53,215 nucleotides of DNA from an uncultured Blautia sp. (GCA_934409175.1 CAKRVX010000004.1:1-53215), one strand, 5' to 3'; numbered from the stretch's first letter, positions 25,819-35,963 are shown. Made by a program: numbers and translations. Notes: generated from the sequence alone by a model not told the origin.

Positions 25819-26814
25819 ATGTATCAGGCAAATGAAACACGTTATGAAACAATGAAATACCACAGATGTGGTGCCAGCGGATTAATGCTTCCGGAATTAT
25901 CTCTGGGTTTATGGCACAATTTCGGAGACACTGGTGTTTATGATAACATGAAGCAGATGTGTTTTACCGCATTTGACAATGGAATCACGCATTTTGACCT
26001 TGCCAATAACTATGGTCCACAGCCTGGAAGTGCAGAAGAGAACTTTGGAAAAATTCTCAGAGAGGAGTTTCACGCATACAGAGATGAACTGATCGTCAGC
26101 ACCAAAGCAGGTTATGATATGTGGCCGGGCCCTTATGGAAACTGGGGCAGTCGCAAGTATCTGATCGCCAGCCTTGACCAGAGTCTGAAACGTCTCGGAC
26201 TGGACTATGTAGATATTTTCTATCATCACCGCATGGACCCGGAGACTCCTCTGGAAGAAACTATGGAAGCACTGTCACAGATCGTCAGAAGCGGAAAAGC
26301 GCTCTATATAGGAATTTCCAATTACGATGGGGAGACAATGAAACGAGCAGCAGATATACTGGAAGAATTGCATTGTCCGTTCGTTATTAATCAGAATTCT
26401 TATAATATTTTCAACAGAACTATTGAGAGAAATGGTCTGAAACAGGCGGCAGCAGAGGGGAAAAAGGGTATCATTTCATTCAGCCCTCTGGCGCAGGGAA
26501 TGCTTACAGACCGTTATCTGAATGGTATCCCAAAAGATAGCCGTGTTAACACGGACGGACGTTTTCTCCATGCAGACCAGTTCAGTGAAGAACGTCTTGA
26601 CAGTATCCGCAGTCTGAATGCAATTGCAGCAGAAAGAGGAGAAAGTCTGGCACAGATGGCACTGAAATGGATCCTTCGTGATGGAATTGTTACCAGTGTC
26701 CTTATCGGGGCATCCCGCCCGCAGCAGATTTTGGAGAATCTGAAAGTATTGAACAGTGCACCGTTCAGTGAGGAAGAATTAAAGAAGATAGATGAATGCT
26801 CTTTGGCATTGTAA
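25819..26814 (+). CDS. Aldo/keto reductase, YghZ-like
   Basis: This 331-residue NADPH-dependent aldo/keto reductase has a TIM barrel. The catalytic tetrad can be placed as D in HFDLANNYG, Y in the same loop, K in VSTKAGYD and H in FYHHRMD. The cofactor end is in LIGASRPQQILENL. The MWPGPYGNWGSRKYL insertion and RTIERNGL are typical of the YghZ/Mgr branch (L-glyceraldehyde-3-phosphate reductase in E. coli), but the substrate is not certain. It begins 13 nt after lacZ with AAGGAGG, so the two are co-transcribed. A role in carbonyl detoxification or sugar reduction during galactoside use is inferred. Confidence 0.88.
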   Translation: MYQANETRYETMKYHRCGASGLMLPELSLGLWHNFGDTGVYDNMKQMCFTAFDNGITHFDLANNYGPQPGSAEENFGKILREEFHAYRDELIVSTKAGYDMWPGPYGNWGSRKYLIASLDQSLKRLGLDYVDIFYHHRMDPETPLEETMEALSQIVRSGKALYIGISNYDGETMKRAADILEELHCPFVINQNSYNIFNRTIERNGLKQAAAEGKKGIISFSPLAQGMLTDRYLNGIPKDSRVNTDGRFLHADQFSEERLDSIRSLNAIAAERGESLAQMALKWILRDGIVTSVLIGASRPQQILENLKVLNSAPFSEEELKKIDECSLAL

Positions 26815-26860
26815 TATAAAATCACGGCCGACTGTTAACTGTCGACCGTGATTTTATATT
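26813..26860. terminator. Long palindromic terminator after the lacZ operon
   Basis: The 20-base arms at 26813-26832 and 26841-26860 pair with a single mismatch around an 8-nt loop. The T-rich end of the right arm can act as the release tract in either direction. It overlaps the stop codon of the reductase gene. Confidence 0.75.
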
Positions 26861-26894
26861 ACTGAGAACGTAGTGAACAGTAATGATTTTTTTC

Positions 26895-26923
26895 TTGCCT
26901 GCCTTCTTTGTATAACGTATAAT
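26895..26923 (+). promoter_or_regulatory. Promoter of the broken LacI gene
   Basis: TTGCCT (26895-26900), a 17-nt spacer and consensus TATAAT (26918-26923). It remains intact although the gene downstream is broken. Confidence 0.65.
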
Positions 26924-27002
26924 AAGACATAGACAGGATGTCAGGGTAACGTACAGACATGAACGATTTGGGAGTTTTTGTACTAATATCTATAATATAT
27001 AC

Positions 27003-27010
27003 GAACGTTC
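27003..27010. promoter_or_regulatory. Possible LacI-type operator GAACGTTC
   Basis: A perfect 8-bp palindrome centred on CG lies 20 nt before the start of the LacI-type gene. CG-centred palindromes are usual for this family, and the position suits autoregulation. No second copy was noted near the arabinofuranosidase. Confidence 0.35.
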
Positions 27011-27029
27011 AGGAAAAGAGGCGTGGACT

Positions 27030-27875
27030 ATGGTTACGATTAAGGAAATAGCGAAATACTGTAATGTTTCCATTGCAACGGTCTCCAATATTATCAACGG
27101 GAAACCGAATGCGAGTAAAGAAACAAAAGAGTGTGTGCTTCAGGCTATCGAAGAATTAAATTATACTCCAAATTACATTGCCAAGAATTTGAAAACCAGA
27201 AGAACCCGGACCATAGGGGTTGTTGTGGAAGATATCACAGTGTTCTGTGCGCCGGAAATTATTGACGGAATCACGAAATGCTGTGAAGAAAAAGGATATC
27301 ATATTCTTCTGACTAATCTGAGGCTGTATAAGAAGTTTGGCGACAGTTATTATGACAATGAGAAGTTTTTTCAGATGGTACGAAGAGAAGTGAAAGAACT
27401 GATTGCCAAACAGGTGGATGGAATCGTGTACGTGACAGCTCATGAGAGAGCGCTGAAATGCCTGCCAGAGAATCTGACCGTTCCGGCAAGTATGGCCTAG
27501 GGATATACGAAATCTGAACATTATCCATCGGTTGTGGTGGATGACAAAAAGGGTGCCTATGAAATTGTGAATTATGTGATTTCCATGGGACATAAAAATA
27601 TAGGTGTTATCACGGGCAAAGAACGAAGCATTCATACTCATGATCGTTTATTGGGCTATCAGAAAGCATTGTATGAAATCGGATATACAGCCTGTGCCAA
27701 TGTAATTGAAGAAGTGGAGTCGGATTCTGAAGAATATTCTAAAGAATCAGCAGGAACTGAGAAACCAGAAGAACCGGGTACAGTAGTAAGAACAAAAGAG
27801 CCGGGGAAAACAGATCAGATCAGATCGTTGAGATTCCGGAAAGTTGTAAACTTCTTATACGCCAGTCTGTTAAAG
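27030..27875 (+). pseudogene. Disrupted LacI-family transcriptional regulator
   Basis: The N-terminus is an intact LacI helix-turn-helix and hinge (MVTIKEIAKYCNVSIATVSNIINGKPNAS), followed by the start of the effector domain (IGVVVEDITVFCAPEIIDGI). TAG at 27498-27500 interrupts the frame where homologues have an aromatic residue (MA-stop-GYTKSEHYPSVVVDD). The same frame then continues through GAYEIVNYVISMGHKNIGVITG to about 27725. The middle of the effector domain is missing. The end of the protein (QIVEIPESCKLLIRQSVKDI) appears in another frame at 27821-27880. The gene is therefore hit by a nonsense mutation, a deletion and a frame change. It probably once controlled the neighbouring arabinoside genes. 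Confidence 0.85.
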
Positions 27876-27883
27876 ATATTCGG

Positions 27884-28182
27884 GAGTGCCTGTGAATACG
27901 GAATCTTTTTCAAACTGGTTCTGCCGATCATGAAGCCGTCTTTTGCAGCTATGGCTATCTTAAATGGCATGAACTGCTGGAACAATTTCCTCTGGCCGTT
28001 ACTTGTGCTGAGAAGTTCTGAGAAGTATACACTGCCCATCGGATTAAATACACTGCTCACACCATATGGAAACAATTATGATCGTGGGATTATTTTTCTC
28101 CATACTTCCGATCCTGATCCTGTTCCTGTGTTTCCAGAAATACTTTATTGAAGGTATGACTGCCGGTGCAGTAAAAGGCTGA
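27884..28182 (+). pseudogene. C-terminal remnant of an AraQ/MalG-type sugar ABC permease
   Basis: Starting about 27884, the sequence encodes EYGIFFKLVLPIMKPSFAA, then NCWNNFLWPLLVL and YTLPIGLNTLL, which is the conserved end of a carbohydrate ABC permease including its coupling loop. A deletion of a few residues with a frame change at about 28078-28085 precedes the last part (FFSILPILILFLCFQKYFIE, ending GAVKG, stop 28180-28182). The first two thirds of the gene, and any partner permease and binding protein, are absent. The LacI tail runs directly into it, marking a deletion junction. Confidence 0.85.
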
Positions 28183-28225
28183 CAGGTGACGGCTGACAGA
28201 AGTGATAAAACTGATAACAATATAA

Positions 28226-29836
<1,611 letters not shown>

Positions 29837-29940
29837 TATAATGTAAAACGTATAATATTGTGAAAAACATACAATAAATTAAATATATTTTTAGGAATAA
29901 CAACAGAAAACACAATGGAAAAATAAACAGCGGAAATAAA

Positions 29941-29972
29941 AAACGGTCTGGCATACTGCCAGACCGTTTTTC
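29941..29972. terminator. Bidirectional terminator between abfA and DUF1836
   Basis: AAACGGTCTGGCA (29941-29953) and TGCCAGACCGTTT pair perfectly. T residues follow on the plus strand, and the A-rich left flank gives T residues on the minus strand. It serves two convergent genes. Confidence 0.88.
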
Positions 29973-29975
29973 GTT

Positions 29976-30590
29976 TTATTTTTTCTTCTTTTCGTTTTCT
30001 GGTTTCGGATTCATTCCGTCAATCAGATGCTCGATCATCATCTTTTTCATATACACATCAAAACTTAACTGGCAGATGAAAGAGAAACGTCTGAGATTCT
30101 CCTGATCTTCTTCAGCTGCATCTGAGAAAGTTTCCTGCGCTGTTTTATATTTGCGAAGAAGATCTTTTTTCAGAAATTCTATCTGATCCTTTTCCATGCT
30201 GAACACTTCATTATAAATATAAGTCATATCCTTTTCTGTCATGGATTTGAAATATTTCTGCACAATAGGAGTGAGCAGAGTCTGAATATCATTGATGGAA
30301 AGGATATTTTTGAAATAATAAATAAAGATCAGCATCAGCACATGTTCTCTGGAATACCGTTTTTTCTCCGGTGGAGGGAGAAGCTTGTTTTTGGCATAAT
30401 TGTTGATCATGGTCTTGGTCAGGATCTTATCATCCTCATAGCGTTTGGTGGATGCAAGCTGTTCTTCCATGAAGGTTGTGACCTGATCCATATACAGATC
30501 AATATTAGGGATGTCTTCAGGTTTAATATAGTCAATCCTGGATACACTTGCCAGGATACTGTTTATCATATCTTTATCATCGATCGTCAT
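29976..30590 (-). CDS. DUF1836 family protein
   Basis: This 204-residue cytoplasmic protein of the DUF1836 family, common in Firmicutes, has no known role. The segment LTKTMINNYAKNKLLPPPEKKRYSREHVLMLIFIYYFKNILS has the look of a MerR-like winged helix, and SINDIQTLLTPI continues it. The family is therefore probably DNA-binding, which is inference. The C-terminus is lysine-rich (PENEKKKK). GAGGTGATTAAG precedes the start, and a consensus promoter lies upstream. It is divergent from pcrA. Confidence 0.8.
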   Translation of the reverse strand: MTIDDKDMINSILASVSRIDYIKPEDIPNIDLYMDQVTTFMEEQLASTKRYEDDKILTKTMINNYAKNKLLPPPEKKRYSREHVLMLIFIYYFKNILSINDIQTLLTPIVQKYFKSMTEKDMTYIYNEVFSMEKDQIEFLKKDLLRKYKTAQETFSDAAEEDQENLRRFSFICQLSFDVYMKKMMIEHLIDGMNPKPENEKKKK

Positions 30591-30611
30591 TCTTAATCAC
30601 CTCTGTTCCCT

Positions 30612-30640
30612 ATTATATAGTTTTAAATACTACTTGTAAA
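30612..30640 (-). promoter_or_regulatory. Promoter for DUF1836
   Basis: On the minus strand, TTTACA (30640-30635), a 17-nt spacer and TATAAT (30617-30612). Confidence 0.75.
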
Positions 30641-30721
30641 TGTTTTTTTTACTGAATACCAAAGAAAATTTTCTTTTGCAATATCTTTTGTAAGTACTTG
30701 AAAATTTTTAAAAGCAGATAG

Positions 30722-30750
30722 TTGTAGGGATATTGTTTTTTGTGTATAAT
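30722..30750 (+). promoter_or_regulatory. Promoter for pcrA
   Basis: TTGTAG (30722-30727), a 17-nt spacer and TATAAT (30745-30750), about 110 nt before the gene. The leader carries a short GC hairpin, CGGGTG/CACCCG, at about 30828-30843. Confidence 0.65.
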
Positions 30751-30863
30751 TGTGAGGATATTGGGTTGCAGGCAAGAACGGAATCTGTATTTTGCCGGAT
30801 GCAGCCATGAAACTGATATTGTTGCTGCCGGGTGTCTGCACCCGATAAGAGATAGGAGAAAAG

Positions 30864-33098
30864 ATGAACAATATTTACAGTACCTTAAATCCTCAGCAGC
30901 AGGAGGCTGTCCATCATACGGAGGGACCTTTGCTGATACTGGCGGGAGCAGGTTCGGGAAAGACCAGAGTACTTACCCACCGAATTGCTTATCTGATCGA
31001 TGAAAAAGGGGTAAACCCCTGGAATATTCTGGCGATTACTTTTACCAATAAGGCTGCCAGCGAGATGCGTGAGCGTGTGGATAAAATTGTGGGGTTTGGT
31101 TCAGAGAGTATCTGGGTATCTACTTTTCACTCCACCTGTGTGCGAATTTTGAGAAGACATATTGACAGACTGGGATTTGATAACCGGTTTGCCATTTATG
31201 ATACAGAGGATCAGAAAACTCTGATGAAAGAAATATGCCGCAGACTGAATGTGGATACAAAGATATATAAAGAACGTTCTCTGCTGGCTCAGATTTCTCA
31301 TGCAAAGGATGAACTGATCACGCCGGATGAAATGGAAATGGAAGCAGGGAATGATTTTAATAAGAAAAAAGTTGCAGCCATATACAGGGAATATCAGGCA
31401 TCTCTGCGTAAAAATAATGCGCTGGATTTTGATGACCTGATCGTGAAGACTGTGGAACTGTTTCAGAACTGTGGGGATGTTCTGGAAAATTACCAGGAAC
31501 GTTTTAAGTATATTATGGTAGATGAGTATCAGGATACCAACACTGCACAGTTTAAGTTTGTAAGTCTTCTGGCATCCAGATATGAAAATCTCTGTGTGGT
31601 AGGTGATGATGACCAGTCTATTTACAAATTCCGTGGAGCAAATATCGGAAATATTCTGGGATTTGAACATGTTTTTCCTGATGCGAAGGTGATCCGTCTG
31701 GAGCAGAATTATCGTTCTACCCAAAACATCCTGAATGCGGCTAATGAGGTGATCGCAAATAATGCTGCCCGTAAACCAAAGAGGCTCTGGACTGAGAATC
31801 CGGAAGGAGATAAGATTCATTTCCGTCAGTTTATGAACGGATATGAAGAAGCAGAATATGTAGTGGGAGAGATTTCCAGAGCACATAGAGAAGATCACAC
31901 CCGGTACAGAGATTGTGCAGTCTTGTACAGGACCAATGCACAATCACGCCTTTTTGAAGAGAAATGTCTGCTTGCCAATATTCCCTATAAGATCGTGGGC
32001 GGTGTAAATTTCTATGCACGTAAGGAAATCAAAGATCTTCTGTGTTATCTGAAAACCATTGATAATGCAAAAGATGACCTGGCAGTCCGCCGTATCATCA
32101 ATGTACCGAAGAGAGGAATCGGAGCCACCACGCTGGGAAGGATTCAGGATTATGCAGATCAGATGGACATCAGTTTTTATGATGCTCTTCGTGTGGCTGA
32201 GGAAGTTCCTTCCATTGGAAGAAGCCTGTCAAAAATTGATGGATTTGTAACATTTATCCAGAGTTTAAAAAGCAAGGCTGAGTCTTACACAGTAAGGGAA
32301 CTTCTGGAAGAGGTAATCCGTCTTACCGGTTATGTGACAGAACTGGAAGCAGAGGATACAGAAGAATCACAGGCGAGAATAGAGAATATTGACGAACTGA
32401 TTTCCAAGACAGAATCCTATCAGGAAGCAATGGAAGAGCAGGGAGAACCTGCAACATTGTCCGGATTTCTGGAGGAGATTGCACTGATCGCGGATATTGA
32501 CAGTGTGGATCCGGATCAGGATTATGTGCTGCTTATGACCTTACATAGTGCCAAAGGTCTGGAATTTCCGAAAGTCTTTCTGGTGGGAATGGAAGATGGA
32601 ATCTTTCCATCTTATATGTCCATTGTCTCGGATGACAAATCTGACCTGGAGGAAGAGCGACGCCTGTGTTATGTAGGAATCACAAGAGCAATGGAAGACC
32701 TGACACTGACTAGTGCGCGGCAGAGAATGATCCGTGGAGATGTGCAGTATAATAAGGTTTCACGGTTTGTCAGGGAAATCCCCAGAGAACTTGTAGATTT
32801 GGGACAGGCTGCAGAGGAAAAGAAAAAGAAGATCGCAGATATGATCGATGCTGACAGCAGCCTTGCCAAAATGAAAATGGCGTTTGCAGCCAAACCATTC
32901 AAACCAAGAGAATTCAAGGTGACCAAAGCTGCTTCGCTGGATTATGAAGTGGGAGATACTGTCCGTCATGTGAAATTCGGTGTGGGAATCGTAAAGGACA
33001 TCACAGACGGCGGCAGAGATTATGAAGTGACGGTTGACTTTGATAAAGTTGGCGTCAAGAAAATGTTTGCCGGATTTGCAAAACTGAAAAAACTGTAA
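30864..33098 (+). CDS. pcrA: ATP-dependent DNA helicase PcrA (UvrD/Rep family)
   Basis: This 744-residue superfamily 1A helicase translocates 3' to 5' on single-stranded DNA in repair and replication. Helicase motifs in order are: Q motif LNPQQQEAV, I ILAGAGSGKTRVLTHRI, Ia ITFTNKAASEMRERV, II MVDEYQDTN, III VVGDDDQSIYKFRGA, IV RLEQNYRST, V LMTLHSAKGLEFPKVFL and VI RRLCYVGITRAM. The C-terminal 60 residues (YEVGDTVRHVKFGVGIVKDI) form the Tudor-like domain that binds RNA polymerase in PcrA. GGAG lies 8 nt before ATG 30864. The cytosine permease follows after 39 nt. Confidence 0.95.
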   Translation: MNNIYSTLNPQQQEAVHHTEGPLLILAGAGSGKTRVLTHRIAYLIDEKGVNPWNILAITFTNKAASEMRERVDKIVGFGSESIWVSTFHSTCVRILRRHIDRLGFDNRFAIYDTEDQKTLMKEICRRLNVDTKIYKERSLLAQISHAKDELITPDEMEMEAGNDFNKKKVAAIYREYQASLRKNNALDFDDLIVKTVELFQNCGDVLENYQERFKYIMVDEYQDTNTAQFKFVSLLASRYENLCVVGDDDQSIYKFRGANIGNILGFEHVFPDAKVIRLEQNYRSTQNILNAANEVIANNAARKPKRLWTENPEGDKIHFRQFMNGYEEAEYVVGEISRAHREDHTRYRDCAVLYRTNAQSRLFEEKCLLANIPYKIVGGVNFYARKEIKDLLCYLKTIDNAKDDLAVRRIINVPKRGIGATTLGRIQDYADQMDISFYDALRVAEEVPSIGRSLSKIDGFVTFIQSLKSKAESYTVRELLEEVIRLTGYVTELEAEDTEESQARIENIDELISKTESYQEAMEEQGEPATLSGFLEEIALIADIDSVDPDQDYVLLMTLHSAKGLEFPKVFLVGMEDGIFPSYMSIVSDDKSDLEEERRLCYVGITRAMEDLTLTSARQRMIRGDVQYNKVSRFVREIPRELVDLGQAAEEKKKKIADMIDADSSLAKMKMAFAAKPFKPREFKVTKAASLDYEVGDTVRHVKFGVGIVKDITDGGRDYEVTVDFDKVGVKKMFAGFAKLKKL

Positions 33099-33137
33099 TT
33101 TACAGGTGGTCATTGGGACTACGGGAGAGGAAAAATT

Positions 33138-34376
33138 ATGAGTAAAAACACAAGAGATGTAGTAGAAGACAAGGATTATTCCCTTGAGCGTGTACCGTCA
33201 GGTGCAAGAAAAGGTTTCTGGCCAATGTTCTTTATCATGCTGGGATTTACATTTTTTTCCGCCAGCATGAGCGTAGGTGCCAAGCTGGGAATCGGATTGA
33301 ATCTGCAGGGATTTATCTGGGCAGTTCTGATTGGAAGTATCGTATTGGGTGCCTACACAGGCGTACTGGGATATATCGGTAGCCATACAGGTTTGTCTCT
33401 GGATCTTCTGGCCCAGCATTCCTTTGGTAAAAAAGGCTCTTACCTGCCATCAGCACTGATCAGTTTTACACAGATCGGATGGTTTGGTGTAGGTGCAGCT
33501 ATGTTTGCCATCCCGGCAGCAGAGGTGCTTCATGTATCACCGGTAGTACTGGTAGTGATCGCAGGAGTGTGTATGACACTCTCAGCGTATCGTGGAATTG
33601 AAGGGCTGGAAATAGTAAGTTATATTTCCGTGCCGTTGATCGCAATTCTGGGTATTTATTCCATGAGTCTTGCCATCGGACAGGGCGGCGGTCTGGAGGC
33701 AGTGTTTGCCAAGAGTCAGGGAACACTTACTGTGGCAGGAGGCGCTGGTCTGGTAATCGGCTCTTTTGTCAGCGGAGGAACAGCAACACCGAATTTTACC
33801 CGTTATGCAAAATCAAACAAGATTGCGATCATTACAACAGTGATCGCCTTTTTCCTTGGAAATGCCCTGATGTTTGCATTTGGAGCAACCGGTGGTGCTT
33901 TTACAGGAAAAGATGATATTTTTTATGTTATGATCGCACAGGGCCTTACAATCCCGGCGCTTATTGCATTGGGTGCAAATATCTGGACGACCAATGACAA
34001 TGCACTTTATACATCAGGACTCGGACTTTCCAACATCACAAAAGTCCGTAAAAAACCGATGGTAGTGATCGCAGGTGTGATCGGTACTGTACTTTCTATC
34101 TGGCTGTATAATAATTTTGTAGGCTGGCTGAACTTCTTGAACGCAGCGCTTCCGCCGGTAGGTGCATTGATCTCTCTGGATTTCTTTCTTCATAAATCTG
34201 ATTATGAATCAGGGGAAGAGCCGAAACAGAATATAAAATGGGGATCTGTTGTGGGTGTGATCTGTGGTGCACTGGCAGGAAATCTGATTCCGGGAGGAAT
34301 TGCTTCCATCAATGCAATGATCGTAGCAGTAATCTGTTATTTTGTCATTGGAAAGCTGACTGCATCAGGAAAATAA
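33138..34376 (+). CDS. codB: Cytosine permease CodB-like (NCS1 family)
   Basis: This 412-residue membrane protein of the nucleobase-cation-symport-1 family has about twelve hydrophobic segments. It resembles CodB: YSLERVPSGARKGFWPMFFIMLGFTFFSASMSVGAKLG at the N-terminus, FTQIGWFGVGAAMFAIP, SGGTATPNFTRYAK and ANIWTTNDNALYTSGLGLS. It would import cytosine or a related base with a cation. No cytosine deaminase (codA) lies nearby, which is unusual for codB. GGGAGAGG precedes ATG 33138. No promoter was seen in the 39-nt gap, so it may be read from the pcrA message. Confidence 0.85.
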   Translation: MSKNTRDVVEDKDYSLERVPSGARKGFWPMFFIMLGFTFFSASMSVGAKLGIGLNLQGFIWAVLIGSIVLGAYTGVLGYIGSHTGLSLDLLAQHSFGKKGSYLPSALISFTQIGWFGVGAAMFAIPAAEVLHVSPVVLVVIAGVCMTLSAYRGIEGLEIVSYISVPLIAILGIYSMSLAIGQGGGLEAVFAKSQGTLTVAGGAGLVIGSFVSGGTATPNFTRYAKSNKIAIITTVIAFFLGNALMFAFGATGGAFTGKDDIFYVMIAQGLTIPALIALGANIWTTNDNALYTSGLGLSNITKVRKKPMVVIAGVIGTVLSIWLYNNFVGWLNFLNAALPPVGALISLDFFLHKSDYESGEEPKQNIKWGSVVGVICGALAGNLIPGGIASINAMIVAVICYFVIGKLTASGK

Positions 34377-34422
34377 ACAGGATATTAATCAGTACCTTTA
34401 AACCTCGAATACGAAAAAATAC

Positions 34423-34451
34423 TTTACATCTTTCTGAAAAATGGATACAAT
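34423..34451 (+). promoter_or_regulatory. Promoter of the GntR pair
   Basis: TTTACA (34423-34428), a 17-nt spacer and TACAAT (34446-34451). A TATAAT directly follows but has no -35 partner. The shared element at 34438-34453 overlaps this -10. Confidence 0.6.
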
Positions 34452-34453
34452 AT
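34438..34453. promoter_or_regulatory. Shared element AAATGGATACA, copy 1 (candidate GntR operator)
   Basis: AAATGGATACAATAT overlaps the -10 of the GntR-pair promoter. A near-identical copy (AAATGGATACATTAT) lies at 35973-35987 before the tartrate transporter gene. Two matches in front of two linked units suggest one regulator binding both, with autorepression here. This is inference. Confidence 0.5.
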
Positions 34454-34522
34454 AATATATATGTAAAAAGAGGGCATATACTGTCCTCTTTTAATTTTCA
34501 GGAAGAGAGATTAATAAAATAT

Positions 34523-35131
34523 ATGGAAAAAATCCGGGTTTCAAAAAAACAGGGTGGGATTGTAGAAGCGTTAAAAGGAGCAATTCTGTCGGGGGATATT
34601 CCCTCAGGTACAGAAATGACACAGAATGAACTGGCAGAAAGTCTTGGAGTTTCCAGAATGCCGGTACGTGAAGCGTTAATTCTTCTGGAATATCAGGGGC
34701 TTGTAGAACGTCTTCCAAATAATCATATTAAAGCAGCAGAGTTTTCAGCAGAATATTTTGAGGAAATATTCAAATTGTGCGGCAATCTGGAATGTCGGGC
34801 TTTAAAACATTGTTACAGTCAGAAAGAAGAAAATACAGAATATATGCAAATGTTTACGGACGAACTGGAGTTTCATAGAAAGATATACGAAATCTGTCCA
34901 TTTGGACTTCAGAAAAAACTTCTTGAGACTATGACAGAAATTTATGTATCGTTTGTAATTGACAGTATGTTTTACCATAAGTCTGATAGAAAAAAATTGC
35001 TCGATCAGATTTATAAGGTGGCTTTTGAAAGTGCAGAATCTGCAAAAAAGAAAGATGCAGAGATTCAGAAATTATTTGAACAATATTATTCTGTGTTTCC
35101 GGAAATTATGATGAAAGTGAGGAATAAGTGA
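34523..35131 (+). CDS. GntR-family regulator (FadR subfamily) with degenerate FCD domain
   Basis: This 202-residue protein has an N-terminal GntR winged helix (VEALKGAILSGDIPSGTEMTQNELAESLGVSRMPVREALILLEYQGLVERL) and a helical C-terminal half. FADR/FCD regulators usually bind metal and ligand through one Asp and three His. Here EFHRKIYE keeps one His, but the later EHRxIxxA and H-x-x-H positions are not found, so ligand binding may be lost. ATG 34523 has GGAAGAG rather far upstream (15 nt). Its stop overlaps the next regulator's start (TGATG). It probably co-regulates the tartrate genes, perhaps as a partner of the second GntR. Confidence 0.8.
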   Translation: MEKIRVSKKQGGIVEALKGAILSGDIPSGTEMTQNELAESLGVSRMPVREALILLEYQGLVERLPNNHIKAAEFSAEYFEEIFKLCGNLECRALKHCYSQKEENTEYMQMFTDELEFHRKIYEICPFGLQKKLLETMTEIYVSFVIDSMFYHKSDRKKLLDQIYKVAFESAESAKKKDAEIQKLFEQYYSVFPEIMMKVRNK

Positions 35132-35775
35132 TGTTAGGTCTGAAACCGATCAAGCTGCTGCCCGCAAGAGAAAGGGTGGCATCCGCATTGCGAAAAGCTA
35201 TTATTTCCAGACAGATTCAGGAAGGTGAGACATTAACACTGGAATCTACAGCTCAGGAACTGGGAGTATCCGTGACACCGGTTCGTGAAGCCTTTCAGAT
35301 ACTGGCAAGAGATGGGCTGATCGAATTAAACCAGAATAAAGCTGCACTGGTTCTTGGAGTGAATGAGAAGACGATACGTGAACATTATCAGATCCGTGCA
35401 GCCCTGGAAAGCGAGGCGTGTGTGCTCTTTTGCGAAAACAAAGCAGATCTGTTACCGGTAAAAAACTGTCTGGATGCAGCAGAGGAAGCATTGAGAGAGG
35501 AAGATTTCAGTAATTATGCGAATCTGAACCAGTCTTTTCATTATGAAATATGGAATGGTGCTTCCAACGAAAAAATGCAGAAAATGCTTGCAGAGCTGTG
35601 GAATGGATTATCTATGGGTGTAAAATCTACAGAAAGTGATTATGCAAAAGTATCTATCCAGGAACACAGAATGATCTATAAAGCACTGGAAAAGAGAGAT
35701 GCAGAACAGGCACGTCTGGAAATGCACAGACATATTTATCGAAGCATGGCAGATTTACTTACCAGATATCAATAA
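35131..35775 (+). CDS. GntR-family regulator (FadR subfamily)
   Basis: This 214-residue regulator has a GntR winged helix (ARERVASALRKAIISRQIQEGETLTLESTAQELGVSVTPVREAFQIL) and a complete FCD ligand domain: NQSFHYEIWNGASN, SIQEHRMIYKALEKRD and MHRHIYRSM supply the metal-binding histidines. ATG 35131 (GAGG at 8 nt) overlaps the previous stop by one base. GTG 35128 is an alternative. It is the likely ligand-responsive regulator of the tartrate transporter and dehydratase genes that follow about 270 bp downstream. Effector identity (tartrate or a product) is inferred. Confidence 0.87.
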   Translation: MLGLKPIKLLPARERVASALRKAIISRQIQEGETLTLESTAQELGVSVTPVREAFQILARDGLIELNQNKAALVLGVNEKTIREHYQIRAALESEACVLFCENKADLLPVKNCLDAAEEALREEDFSNYANLNQSFHYEIWNGASNEKMQKMLAELWNGLSMGVKSTESDYAKVSIQEHRMIYKALEKRDAEQARLEMHRHIYRSMADLLTRYQ

Positions 35776-35906
35776 AACTGGACAGATAGTTTTACAGAAA
35801 ATGTTTTACATAAGAATTCAATAACATGAAAATTCCGATTGTGCATAAATTGCAGAAATAAATATATATGTAGTGAATATATATAAAAATACACATAACA
35901 AGTCAT

Positions 35907-35954
35907 GCAGAATGCTGAAAAGATATTTACTATCTTGACAAAATCAGCATTCTG
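35907..35954. repeat. Inverted repeat around the tartrate-operon promoter
   Basis: CAGAATGCTGA (35908-35918) and TCAGCATTCTG (35944-35954) are perfect 11-bp complements 25 bases apart. A smaller pair, AGATA/TATCT, lies between them. The right arm falls inside the spacer of the promoter at 35935-35963. It may be the terminator of the GntR pair (no good T tract) or a site for a DNA-bending regulator. Confidence 0.55.
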
Positions 35955-35963
35955 TATTATTTT
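35935..35963 (+). promoter_or_regulatory. Promoter of the tartrate operon
   Basis: Consensus TTGACA (35935-35940), a 17-nt spacer and TATTTT (35958-35963), about 80 nt before the transporter gene. Confidence 0.6.

Noticed and set aside
27534..28151. A real 205-codon gene here
   Set aside because: It fuses a LacI middle to a permease tail across a deletion, so it is a pseudogene product and not a functional fusion.
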